DNA of 64,000 nt from Pseudomonas sp. GM74 (GTDB lineage Bacteria > Pseudomonadota > Gammaproteobacteria > Pseudomonadales > Pseudomonadaceae): contig NZ_AKJG01000041.1 of assembly GCF_000282455.1 (NCBI RefSeq), positions 124,001 through 188,000 of the forward strand, written 5' to 3'. Positions 56,114 through 64,000 of this stretch are shown here, one piece after another. Every line of letters starts with the position of its first letter. Positions within the stretch are counted from its first letter, which is position 1. Both the position numbers and the translations under genes were made by a program. The notes below the pieces were generated by a model. That model saw only the letters and a program-made list of their open reading frames with translations, had not been told where the DNA came from and did not search any database.

Positions 56114-59053
56114 ATGAGCCTCCCTTCGTTTGCTGAACTGCCCGCCATTCTCCTGCCGTTTGTCTCCCGCGCCGAGCAGTCGTTCCGGGCTGCCGTCGCC
56201 GCTCTGGACAATGACCACGGTCTGTCTGCCTGGACGCCGGAGCGCTGGGCGCAATTTTCCCGCGTCACCGCCGCCAGCGATTTCGTGATTGAACAGTGTG
56301 TTCGTGACCCTTTGATGTTGCTGGAGCTGGTGCAGTCCGGCGAACTGGACCGCCGCTTCGCGCCGGGTGAGTTGTGCGCGCAGATTGCGGTCGCCGTGAG
56401 CGTGGCCGAGACCGACGACCAATTGGGCCGCGCCCTGCGCCGCCAGCGCGCACGCCATCAGGTGCGGATCATCTGGCGCGACCTGACCCGCCAGGCCGAT
56501 TTGATCCAGACCTGCCGCGACCTTTCGGACATGGCCGATGCCAGCATCGATCAGGCCTATCAATGGTTGTACGTGCGGCATTGTCAGCAGTTCGGCGTGC
56601 CGACCGGACGGCGCAGCGGCGAGCCGCAGCAGATGGTCATTCTCGGCATGGGCAAGCTCGGTGCCGTGGAATTGAACCTGTCGTCGGACATCGACCTGAT
56701 TTTCGCCTATCCCGAGGGTGGCGAAACCGTTGGCGTGAAACGCGCGCTGGATAACCAGGAGTTCTTCATTCGTCTGGGCCAGCGGCTGATCAAGGCCTTG
56801 GACCCGATGACTGTCGACGGCTTTGTATTCCGCGTCGACATGCGCTTGCGTCCCTACGGTTCGGCGGGCGCGCTGGTGCTGAGCTTCAACGCACTGGAGC
56901 AGTATTACCAGGACCAGGGCCGCGACTGGGAACGCTACGCGATGATCAAGTCGCGGGTGGTGGCCGGCGATCAGGTGGCCGGCGCGCAATTACAAGAGAT
57001 GCTGCGCCCGTTCGTTTACCGGCGTTACCTGGACTTCTCCGCCATCGAAGCGCTGCGCACCATGAAGCAGCTGATCCAGCAGGAAGTGCGGCGCAAGGGC
57101 ATGGCCGACAACATCAAGCTTGGTTCCGGCGGTATTCGCGAAGTCGAGTTCATTGCCCAAGCGTTCCAGTTGATCCACGGCGGCCGCGATCTGAGCTTGC
57201 AGCAGCGCCCACTATTAAAGGTACTGAGCACGCTGGAAGGTCAGGGTTACCTGCCGCCGGCCGTGATCGGCGAGCTGCGTGAAGGTTACGAATTCCTGCG
57301 TTACACCGAACACGCAATTCAGGCGATTGCCGATCGCCAGACGCAAATGTTGCCCGATGGCGAGCAGGATCAGGCGCGTATTGCCTTTATGTTGGGTTTC
57401 GCCAACTGGACGGCGTTCCACGAGCAACTGATGTACTGGCGCGGCCGTATCGCCTGGCACTTCGGGCAGGTGATCGCCGATCCCGATGAAGAGCAGGGCG
57501 CCGAAAACGAAGTGGTGGTCGGTGGTGAGTGGTTGCCGCTGTGGGAAGAGGCTCAGGACGATGAGGCCGCCTGCCGCCAATTGGAGGAGGGTGGTTTCAA
57601 GGATGCCCCAAAAGCCTTGAAAGCCTTGGCCGGCTTGCGCGGCAGCCCGCAATTGAGGGCGATGCAGCGTCTGGGGCGCGAACGTCTCGATGCTTTTATT
57701 CCGCGATTGCTGGCACAGGCCGTGGAGCATGACAATCCGGACCTGGTACTGGAACGGGTGCTGCCGCTGGTCGAAGCCGTGGCTCGTCGTTCGGCGTACC
57801 TGGTGCTGTTGACCGAGAACCCCAGTGCGTTGCGGCGGCTGCTGACACTGTGCGCGGCGAGCCCGTGGATCGCCGAGCAAATCACCCGTTTCCCGCTGTT
57901 GCTCGACGAATTGCTCAACGAAGGCCGGCTGTTCAAACCGCCGCTGGCGCCAGAACTGGCGGCCGAATTGCGCGAGCGCCTGACACGGATTCCCGAGGAC
58001 GACCTCGAACAGCAAATGGAAGCCCTGCGTCACTTCAAGCTGGCGCACCGCTTGCGGGTGGCCGCTTCGGAAATCGCCGGCAGCCTGCCGTTGATGAAAG
58101 TCAGCGATTACCTGACCTGGCTCGCCGAAGCGATCCTGGAGCAAGTGCTGGCACTGGCCTGGCGCCAGACCGTGGCCAAGTACGGCACGCCGCTGCGCAC
58201 CGACGGCACCTTGTGCGATCCCGGCTTCATCATTGTCGGTTATGGGAAAGTCGGCGGCCTGGAACTCGGGCATGGTTCGGACCTGGACCTGGTGTTCATC
58301 CACGACGGCGATCCGCAGGCTGAGACCGATGGCGTCAAACCCATCGATGGCGCGCAATTCTTCACCCGGCTGGGGCAGCGGATCATTCACTTGCTGACGG
58401 CACAGACCAACTCCGGGCAGTTGTATGAAGTGGACATGCGTCTGCGGCCATCCGGCGCGTCGGGCTTGCTGGTGAGTTCCCTGGGCGCGTTTGCCCGTTA
58501 TCAGGAGAACGAGGCCTGGACCTGGGAACACCAGGCGCTGGTACGGGCGCGGGTGCTGGTGGGCAGTCAGGATGTCGGCCAGGCCTTCGAGAAAGTCCGC
58601 GCCGCGATATTGGGCAAGACGCGTGACCTGCCGACCCTGCGCCAGGAGGTCAGCGAGATGCGCGCCAAGATGCGCGATAACCTGGGCAGCAAAAGCACCG
58701 CGGCCGGCACCGGGGCAAATGCCTTCGAAGCCACGGCGCCGTTCGATATCAAGCAGGACGCCGGAGGTATCGTCGATATTGAATTTATGGTGCAATACGC
58801 GGCCTTGGCGTGGTCCGAAACACACCCGCCATTGCTGCGCTGGACGGACAACATCCGCATTCTGGAAGAGCTGGAGCATGAAGGGCTGATGCCCGTCGAA
58901 GATGCCGGCCTGTTGCGTGAAGCGTATAAAGCGTACCGTTCCGCCGCCCACCGGCAGGCCTTGCAGAAGGACCCGGGGGTGATTCCGGGTGACCAGTTCG
59001 CGGACGAACGGCGGCAGGTCATGCGGATCTGGCGTGAGCTGGGGCTAAGCTGA
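56114..59053 (+). CDS. glnE: Glutamine synthetase adenylyltransferase/deadenylylase GlnE
   Basis: A 979-residue bifunctional enzyme with two nucleotidyltransferase domains. The first has GMGKLGAVELNLSSDIDLIF (about 178-198), the second GYGKVGGLELGHGSDLDLVF (about 710-730), each with the catalytic acidic pair. It adenylylates and deadenylylates glutamine synthetase according to PII and glutamine signals. The length is as usual for the family (E. coli 946). It is divergent from aceE, as in P. aeruginosa. Confidence 0.97.
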   Translation: MSLPSFAELPAILLPFVSRAEQSFRAAVAALDNDHGLSAWTPERWAQFSRVTAASDFVIEQCVRDPLMLLELVQSGELDRRFAPGELCAQIAVAVSVAETDDQLGRALRRQRARHQVRIIWRDLTRQADLIQTCRDLSDMADASIDQAYQWLYVRHCQQFGVPTGRRSGEPQQMVILGMGKLGAVELNLSSDIDLIFAYPEGGETVGVKRALDNQEFFIRLGQRLIKALDPMTVDGFVFRVDMRLRPYGSAGALVLSFNALEQYYQDQGRDWERYAMIKSRVVAGDQVAGAQLQEMLRPFVYRRYLDFSAIEALRTMKQLIQQEVRRKGMADNIKLGSGGIREVEFIAQAFQLIHGGRDLSLQQRPLLKVLSTLEGQGYLPPAVIGELREGYEFLRYTEHAIQAIADRQTQMLPDGEQDQARIAFMLGFANWTAFHEQLMYWRGRIAWHFGQVIADPDEEQGAENEVVVGGEWLPLWEEAQDDEAACRQLEEGGFKDAPKALKALAGLRGSPQLRAMQRLGRERLDAFIPRLLAQAVEHDNPDLVLERVLPLVEAVARRSAYLVLLTENPSALRRLLTLCAASPWIAEQITRFPLLLDELLNEGRLFKPPLAPELAAELRERLTRIPEDDLEQQMEALRHFKLAHRLRVAASEIAGSLPLMKVSDYLTWLAEAILEQVLALAWRQTVAKYGTPLRTDGTLCDPGFIIVGYGKVGGLELGHGSDLDLVFIHDGDPQAETDGVKPIDGAQFFTRLGQRIIHLLTAQTNSGQLYEVDMRLRPSGASGLLVSSLGAFARYQENEAWTWEHQALVRARVLVGSQDVGQAFEKVRAAILGKTRDLPTLRQEVSEMRAKMRDNLGSKSTAAGTGANAFEATAPFDIKQDAGGIVDIEFMVQYAALAWSETHPPLLRWTDNIRILEELEHEGLMPVEDAGLLREAYKAYRSAAHRQALQKDPGVIPGDQFADERRQVMRIWRELGLS

Positions 59054-59082
59054 AACGCGTCATTGGAGCAACTGGATTCAAA

Positions 59083-59172
59083 TGTGGGAGCGGGCTTGCT
59101 CGCGAAGGCGGAGTGTCAGTCGATAGAGATATTGAATGTGATGGCCCCTTCGCGAGCAAGCCCGCTCCCACA
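59083..59172. repeat. REP doublet (REPIN)
   Basis: Arms TGTGGGAGCGGGCTTGCTCG.. (from 59083) and ..GAGCAAGCCCGCTCCCACA (ending 59172), perfect over 24-25 bases, follow glnE. Confidence 0.9.
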
Positions 59173-59216
59173 GTAGATCTGCAGTGTCATGCCGATCGAA
59201 GTACACCAATACCCAA

Positions 59217-59305
59217 TGTGGGAGCGAGCCTGCTCGCGATAGCGGAGTGACAGTCGACAGCAATGTTGAAGGTGATGACCCATCGCAAGCCACCATGCTC
59301 CCGCA
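59217..59305. repeat. Decayed REP doublet
   Basis: A good left unit TGTGGGAGCGAGCCTGCTCG.. (59217-59240) faces a degenerate right unit (ATCGCAAGCCACCATGCTCC.., 59282-59305) with several mismatches. The centre (GTGACAGTCGACAGCAATGTTGAA) resembles that of the doublet just upstream. Confidence 0.75.
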
Positions 59306-59318
59306 GAGATTTTCGAGG

Positions 59319-59340
59319 CGGGGAGGCGTAGGCCTCCCCG
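59319..59340 (+). terminator. Strong hairpin upstream of waaF
   Basis: CGGGGAGGC-GTAG-GCCTCCCCG is a perfect 9-bp stem, 20 bases before the waaF start, followed by GTTCGTTT. It looks like a terminator of a preceding gene or a leader hairpin; its T-run is interrupted. Confidence 0.5.
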
Positions 59341-59359
59341 GTTCGTTTATGGAAACCAC

Positions 59360-60394
59360 ATGAAAATTCTGATCGTTGGGCCCAGTTGGGTCGGTGACAT
59401 GGTGATGGCGCAGACACTCTTTCAGTGTCTGAAACAACGCCACCCGCATTGCGAAATCGACGTGCTGGCCCCCGAGTGGAGCCGGCCGATTCTTGAGCGC
59501 ATGCCCGAAGTTCGCCAGGCCTTGAGCTTTCCGCTCGGCCACGGTGTACTGGAGCTGGCAACGCGTCGGCGCATCGGCAAATCCCTGGCTGGCCAGTACG
59601 ACCAGGCGATCCTGTTGCCCAACTCCCTGAAGTCGGCGCTGGTGCCATTCTTTGCCGGCATCCCGAAACGCACTGGTTGGCGTGGCGAATTCCGCTATGG
59701 CCTGCTCAACGACGTGCGCACGCTGGACAAGGATCGTTATCCGCTGATGATCGAGCGCTTCATGGCCCTGGCTTACGAGTCGGGCGTCGAGTTGCCAAAA
59801 CCCTATCCGCGCCCGACGCTGCAGATCGACCCGGTTACCCGCGAAGCGGCACTGGCCAAGTTCGGCCTGACCCTCGACCGCCCGGTGTTGGCCCTGTGCC
59901 CCGGCGCCGAGTTTGGCGAGTCCAAGCGCTGGCCGTCCGAGCATTACGCCAAGGTTGCCGAGGCGAAGATCCGCGAAGGCTGGCAAGTGTGGCTGTTCGG
60001 TTCGAAAAACGATCACGCCGTGGGCGAAGACATCCGCGCGCGGCTGATTCCCGGTCTGCGTGAGGAGTCAGTGAACCTCAGTGGCGGCACCTCGCTGGCC
60101 GAAGCCATCGACCTGATGTCCTGCGCCGATGCCGTGGTGTCCAACGACTCTGGATTGATGCACGTTGCCGCCGCCCTGAATCGCCCGTTGGTGGCGGTCT
60201 ACGGCTCGACGTCGCCAGGTTTCACGCCACCGTTGGCCGAGCACGTCGAAGTCGTTCGCCTGGGCATCGAGTGCAGCCCATGCTTCGACCGAACCTGCCG
60301 TTTCGGCCATTACAACTGCCTGCGCCAGCTCATGCCGCAGGCAGTGAACGAAGCCTTGCAACGGTTGCAAGGCACTGTGGTCGAGGTCAAATAG
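59360..60394 (+). CDS. waaF: LPS heptosyltransferase II
   Basis: A 344-residue GT9 enzyme that adds the second heptose to the lipopolysaccharide inner core. The family N-terminus MKILIVGPSWVGDMVMAQ and the ADP-heptose-binding CPGAEFGESKRWP and SNDSGLMHVAAALN blocks are present. It acts on the cytoplasmic face of the inner membrane. It heads the core operon and is followed one base later by waaC, the order found in P. aeruginosa. Confidence 0.95.
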   Translation: MKILIVGPSWVGDMVMAQTLFQCLKQRHPHCEIDVLAPEWSRPILERMPEVRQALSFPLGHGVLELATRRRIGKSLAGQYDQAILLPNSLKSALVPFFAGIPKRTGWRGEFRYGLLNDVRTLDKDRYPLMIERFMALAYESGVELPKPYPRPTLQIDPVTREAALAKFGLTLDRPVLALCPGAEFGESKRWPSEHYAKVAEAKIREGWQVWLFGSKNDHAVGEDIRARLIPGLREESVNLSGGTSLAEAIDLMSCADAVVSNDSGLMHVAAALNRPLVAVYGSTSPGFTPPLAEHVEVVRLGIECSPCFDRTCRFGHYNCLRQLMPQAVNEALQRLQGTVVEVK

Positions 60395-60395
60395 C

Positions 60396-61457
60396 TTGCG
60401 GGTTCTGTTGATCAAGACTTCTTCGCTGGGCGACGTCATTCATGCGTTGCCGGCGTTGACCGACGCTGCGCGGGCGATTCCCGGCATCGAATTCGACTGG
60501 GTGGTGGAAGAAGGCTTTGCCGAGATTCCGACCTGGCATCCGGCGGTGGGCAAGGTGATTCCGGTGGCGATCCGTCGCTGGCGCAAAAACATCTGGCAGA
60601 CCATCAAGAGCGGTGAGTGGAAGCGCTTCAAGCAAAGTGTTCGCGCCACGAAATATGACCTGGTGATCGACGCCCAGGGCTTGCTGAAAAGCGCCTGGTT
60701 GACCCGTTACGTCAAGGCGCCGGTGGCCGGCTTCGATAAAAGCTCGGCGCGTGAGCCCATCGCCGCGCGCTTTTACAATCGCCGCCTGGCCGTTGCCCGC
60801 GGACAGCATGCGGTGGAGCGAGTGCGTCAATTGTTCGCCATCGCGTTGGGCTATGACTTGCCCAAAGGCCTGGGTGACTACGGCCTGAATATCGAGCGCC
60901 TGGTGGAGTTGCCGCGCAAGAATCCATACGTGGTGTTTCTGCACGGCACCACCTGGGACACCAAGCACTGGCCCGAAGCCTACTGGCGCGAACTGACCGA
61001 GCGGGTCGGCTACCTGGGCGTCGGGGTGAAGCTGCCGTGGGGTAACGCGCTGGAGAAAGCACGGGCCGAGCGCATCGCTGCCGGTTTCAAACACGCCGAA
61101 GTGTTGCCCAAACTGAACCTGGCCGGTGTCGGCAAGGTGCTGGCGGGCGCACAGGCCTGCGTAGCGGTAGACACCGGCCTGGGCCATCTGGCCGCCGCGC
61201 TGGATGTGCCGACGCTGTCGCTGTTCGGCCCGACCAACCCGGGCCTGACCGGTGCCTATGGCAAGGTGCAGATTCACCTGGCCAGCGATTTCCCCTGCGC
61301 GCCGTGCCTGCAAAAGAAATGCACTTACCAACCGACGGCCGAAGATGCCCGTCAGTTTGACCTGAAACGCGAGTGGCCATTGTGCTTCACGCGACTGAAT
61401 CCCGAGCGTGTCGCCAGCCGACTGAGCACGTTGTTAATGGCTGAGGAGCTGCGCTGA
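60396..61457 (+). CDS. waaC: LPS heptosyltransferase I
   Basis: A 353-residue GT9 enzyme that adds the first heptose to Kdo. The start is MRVLLIKTSSLGDVIHALPA, with TTG as initiation codon at 60396; this is the only start that gives the family N-terminus. The heptosyl-donor blocks LHGTTWDTKHWP and AVDTGLGHLAAALDVP are present. It follows waaF by one base and overlaps waaG as TGATG, so translation is coupled. Confidence 0.95.
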   Translation: MRVLLIKTSSLGDVIHALPALTDAARAIPGIEFDWVVEEGFAEIPTWHPAVGKVIPVAIRRWRKNIWQTIKSGEWKRFKQSVRATKYDLVIDAQGLLKSAWLTRYVKAPVAGFDKSSAREPIAARFYNRRLAVARGQHAVERVRQLFAIALGYDLPKGLGDYGLNIERLVELPRKNPYVVFLHGTTWDTKHWPEAYWRELTERVGYLGVGVKLPWGNALEKARAERIAAGFKHAEVLPKLNLAGVGKVLAGAQACVAVDTGLGHLAAALDVPTLSLFGPTNPGLTGAYGKVQIHLASDFPCAPCLQKKCTYQPTAEDARQFDLKREWPLCFTRLNPERVASRLSTLLMAEELR

Positions 61458-62578
61458 TGCAATTGGCATTTGTCTTGTACAAGTATTTTCCGTTTGGCGG
61501 CTTGCAGCGCGATTTCATGCGAATCGCCCTGGAGTGCCAGAAACGCGGCCATCAGATTCGTGTCTACACGCTGATCTGGGAAGGCGACGTCCCTGCGGGT
61601 TTCGAAGTGCTGGTGGCGCCGGTCAAGGCGTTCTTCAACCATCGGCGCAACGAAAAACTCAGCGAATGGATGGAGGCGGACCTGGCCAAACGCCCGGTGG
61701 ACCGCCTGATCGGCTTCAACAAGATGCCGGGCCTGGACGTCTACTACGCCGCCGACGGCTGCTTCGAAGACAAGGCGCAGAACCTGCGTAACTCGCTGTA
61801 TCGCCGTTGGGGACGCTATCGCCACTTCGCCGAATACGAGCGGGCGGTGTTCGCCAGGGGCGCCAAGACCGAAGTGTTGATGATTTCCGAGGTCCAGCAG
61901 CCGCTGTTCATCAAGCATTACGACACGCCGCTGGCGCGCTTCCACCTGCTGCCACCGGGCATCGCCCAGGACCGTCGCCGGCCGGCGGATGCCGATGAAA
62001 TTCGTGCAGGGTTCCGCGCGGAGTTCAATCTCAAGGACGACGAACTGCTGCTGGTGCAGATCGGCTCCGGGTTCAAGACCAAGGGTGTCGATCGCAGCCT
62101 CAAGGCGTTGGCGGCATTGCCCGCTGATCTCAAGAAACGCACCCGGCTGTTTGTAATTGGCCAGGATGACCCCAAGTTATTCCAGATGCAGAGTGCGACA
62201 TTGGGGCTGGGCGACAACGTCACGTTCCTCAAGGGGCGCAGCGACATTCCGCGTTTCCTGTTGGGTGCCGACCTGTTGATCCACCCGGCGTACAACGAAA
62301 ACACCGGCACGGTTTTGCTCGAAGCCCTGGTGGCCGGTCTGCCGGTGCTGGTGAGTGCGGTGTGCGGTTACGCCCATTACATCGCCGAGGCCGATGCGGG
62401 CCTGGTGCTGGACGAACCGTTCGATCAGGCACAACTGACGCAATACCTGACCGGCATGTTGAACGACGCTCAAGCAAGGGCGGCCTGGAGCCGCAATGGT
62501 CTGGCCTTCGCCGAAACGGCCGACCTCTACAGCATGCCGCAGCACGCGGCCGATGTGATTCTGGCGGAGCACGCTTAA
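61457..62578 (+). CDS. waaG: LPS core glycosyltransferase WaaG
   Basis: A 373-residue GT4 glycosyltransferase. N-terminal LVLYKYFPFGGLQRDFMRIA-like start, QIGSGFKTKGVDRSLKALA, and the donor-binding region LLEALVAGLPVLVSAVCGYA are typical of WaaG. It adds the first outer-core hexose to heptose II (galactosamine in Pseudomonas, glucose in enterics). It overlaps waaC and abuts waaP, consistent with one waaF-C-G-P transcript. Confidence 0.93.
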   Translation: MQLAFVLYKYFPFGGLQRDFMRIALECQKRGHQIRVYTLIWEGDVPAGFEVLVAPVKAFFNHRRNEKLSEWMEADLAKRPVDRLIGFNKMPGLDVYYAADGCFEDKAQNLRNSLYRRWGRYRHFAEYERAVFARGAKTEVLMISEVQQPLFIKHYDTPLARFHLLPPGIAQDRRRPADADEIRAGFRAEFNLKDDELLLVQIGSGFKTKGVDRSLKALAALPADLKKRTRLFVIGQDDPKLFQMQSATLGLGDNVTFLKGRSDIPRFLLGADLLIHPAYNENTGTVLLEALVAGLPVLVSAVCGYAHYIAEADAGLVLDEPFDQAQLTQYLTGMLNDAQARAAWSRNGLAFAETADLYSMPQHAADVILAEHA

Positions 62579-63385
62579 ATGAAGTTGATGCTGGCTGAAC
62601 CGTTCAAGAGCCTCTGGGCCGGACGCGACCCGTTCGCCGAAGTCGAGGGGCTCAAGGGCGAGGTGTACCGCGAGCTGGAAGCGCGCCGGACATTACGCAC
62701 GGAAGTCGACGGCAGCGGGTTTTTCGTGAAAATCCACCGTGGCATCGGCTGGGGCGAAATCTTCAAGAACCTGCTCACTGCCAAGCTTCCTGTACTGGGT
62801 GCCGGTCAGGAGTGGAAGGCGATTCAGCGCCTGCAGGAAGTCGGGGTGCCGACCATGACCGCCGTCGCGTATGGCGAGAAGGGCAGCAACCCGGCCGACC
62901 AGCACTCGTTCATCGTCACCCAGGAGCTGGCGCCGACGGTCAGCCTGGAAGATTTCAGCATCAACTGGACCCGACAGCCGCCCGAGCCAAAACTCAAGCG
63001 TGCGCTGATCGCCGAAGTCGCACGCATGACCGGCATGATGCACCGCGCCGGGGTCAACCACCGCGACTGCTACATCTGCCATTTCCTGCTGCACACCGAC
63101 AAGCCGGTGACCTTTGATGACTTCAAGCTCTCGGTGATTGACCTGCACCGCGCCCAGACCCGCCCGGCGATTACCTCGCGCTGGCGCAACAAGGATCTGG
63201 CGGCGCTGTACTTTTCCGCGCTGGACATCGGCCTGACCCGCCGCGACAAGCTGCGTTTCCTCAAAGGCTATTTCCAGCAGCCGCTGCGTCAGATCCTGAT
63301 TGAAGAGGCGTCTTTGCTGGCATGGCTCGACGGCAAGGCCAACAAGCTCTACGAGCGTAAACAGCGATACGGGGATGCGCTCTGA
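62579..63385 (+). CDS. waaP: LPS inner-core heptose(I) kinase WaaP
   Basis: A 268-residue kinase with a eukaryotic-like fold. The catalytic loop NHRDCYICHF places the base at Asp163, the residue known in P. aeruginosa WaaP; VIDLHRAQ is the metal-binding segment. It phosphorylates heptose I of the core, which is essential for outer-membrane assembly in P. aeruginosa. It starts on the base after the waaG stop and overlaps the next kinase gene by one base (TGATG). Confidence 0.95.
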   Translation: MKLMLAEPFKSLWAGRDPFAEVEGLKGEVYRELEARRTLRTEVDGSGFFVKIHRGIGWGEIFKNLLTAKLPVLGAGQEWKAIQRLQEVGVPTMTAVAYGEKGSNPADQHSFIVTQELAPTVSLEDFSINWTRQPPEPKLKRALIAEVARMTGMMHRAGVNHRDCYICHFLLHTDKPVTFDDFKLSVIDLHRAQTRPAITSRWRNKDLAALYFSALDIGLTRRDKLRFLKGYFQQPLRQILIEEASLLAWLDGKANKLYERKQRYGDAL

Positions 63386-64000
63386 TGTCGGGTTGGAAAC
63401 TGGATCCGGCCTACAGCGAGCTGGCCGATGACTTTGGCAGCCTCGAGGCTGTGTTTGCGCTGCAAGGCGAGCGTTTGACCAGTGACGTGCTCTCGGAGGT
63501 CATCCGTGTCGAGCGCAATGGCGTCAACTATTACGTAAAGCGGTATGTGGGCGCTGGCAAAGGCTTGCGGCGTTACCTGGGCAAGCCTCGGGTGAAGATG
63601 GAATGGCAGAACCTCAAGCGGTTCGCCAAGTGGGGCATCCCCACTGCCGAAGTGGTGGCCTGGGGACTGGAACGGCGCGGTGCGGCTTACGCTCGTGGTG
63701 CGATGATTACCCGGGAACTGCCGCGTACCGAAGACTTGTCGGCACTGGCCGAGCGCCGCGACCCGAAACTGTCGGATCGCGTCTGGGTCGATACCGTCAG
63801 CCGTCAGCTGGCCCAATACACCCGGACCATGCACGACCACCACTTCACCCATAATGATTTGAAGTGGCGCAACCTGCTGATCGACGATGAGGCTCGAGTG
63901 TTTTTGATCGACTGCCCCAACGGCGATTTCTGGCGCGGTTTCTGGCTCAAGTACCGTATTACCAAGGATCTGGCGTGCCTGGACAAGGTCGCCAAGTATC
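63385..64000 (+). CDS. LPS kinase, InaA/WapP-like (3' end outside the window)
   Basis: The first 205 codons of a second kinase, cut by the window end. NYYVKRYVGAGKGLRR holds the likely nucleotide-binding lysine, and HHFTHNDLKWRNLLID with FLIDCPNG are the catalytic and metal-binding loops of InaA-type lipopolysaccharide kinases. It corresponds in position to PA5008 of P. aeruginosa, one of the additional core kinases (WapP by my recollection). The TGATG overlap with waaP shows cotranscription. Confidence 0.85.
   Translation, partial: MSGWKLDPAYSELADDFGSLEAVFALQGERLTSDVLSEVIRVERNGVNYYVKRYVGAGKGLRRYLGKPRVKMEWQNLKRFAKWGIPTAEVVAWGLERRGAAYARGAMITRELPRTEDLSALAERRDPKLSDRVWVDTVSRQLAQYTRTMHDHHFTHNDLKWRNLLIDDEARVFLIDCPNGDFWRGFWLKYRITKDLACLDKVAKY

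Larger units (their letters stand above)
59054..59359. other. Gene-free interval between glnE and waaF
   Basis: These 306 bases hold two REP doublets and a GC-rich hairpin directly upstream of waaF; I see no gene. In P. aeruginosa ilvE occupies this position, as I recall. Confidence 0.65.

Overview
The window is chromosomal DNA of a Pseudomonas, most likely of the P. fluorescens group. The clues are the GC-rich coding, the many GTGGGAGC..GCTTGCTCGCGAA-type REP doublets between genes, and a gene order near the right end (msrA, dipA, aceF, aceE, glnE, waaF, waaC, waaG, waaP) that matches what I recall of the PA5018-PA5008 region of P. aeruginosa. I see no tRNA, rRNA, CRISPR, prophage or transposase.

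Left edge (1-4850): the end of a type II secretion operon (gspK partial, gspL, gspM), then a divergent MFS/LysR pair resembling E. coli ynfM/ynfL, a REP doublet, a hairpin-rich leader and a small DUF6124-like gene. A 30-bp perfect inverted repeat separates this from the next operon.

Centre-left (4845-23253, minus strand): one long, tightly overlapping operon for an aryl polyene (APE) pigment, read from 23253 down to 4845. Its order follows the E. coli apeC-to-apeR order: chain-length factor, acyltransferase, two ACPs, membrane protein, acyl ligase fused to a dehydratase, glycosyltransferase, acyltransferase, thioesterase, LolA-like carrier, MMPL exporter, lipoprotein, ketosynthase, dehydratase, ketoreductase, ketosynthase. 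It also carries an aromatic amino acid ammonia-lyase, a cation/proton antiporter-like protein, a flavin halogenase-like protein and a methyltransferase. REP-type elements sit at three junctions; two of them are read in frame in front of signal sequences of envelope proteins.

Centre (23610-36310): an orphan ParA-like ATPase, thioredoxin 2, SelO, a potassium/osmotic pair (MscK-type channel and CvrA/NhaP2-type antiporter), and two chemoreceptors flanking a small coiled-coil/ZapA-like gene pair.

Centre-right (36428-44748): a long-chain-type acyl-CoA dehydrogenase and the divergent proline pair putA/putP, whose shared intergenic region holds five exact GTTGCA motifs, the PutA operator half-site. 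A small unknown gene follows.

Right (44863-64000): rlmJ, msrA, the phosphodiesterase gene dipA, a PhoD-like phosphatase that looks inserted into conserved synteny, the pyruvate dehydrogenase genes aceF/aceE with a pair of GntR/FadR-type palindromes upstream, glnE, and the lipopolysaccharide inner-core operon waaF-waaC-waaG-waaP plus a second kinase cut by the window end.

All functions are assigned from recognised motifs, lengths and gene order; no database search was run.
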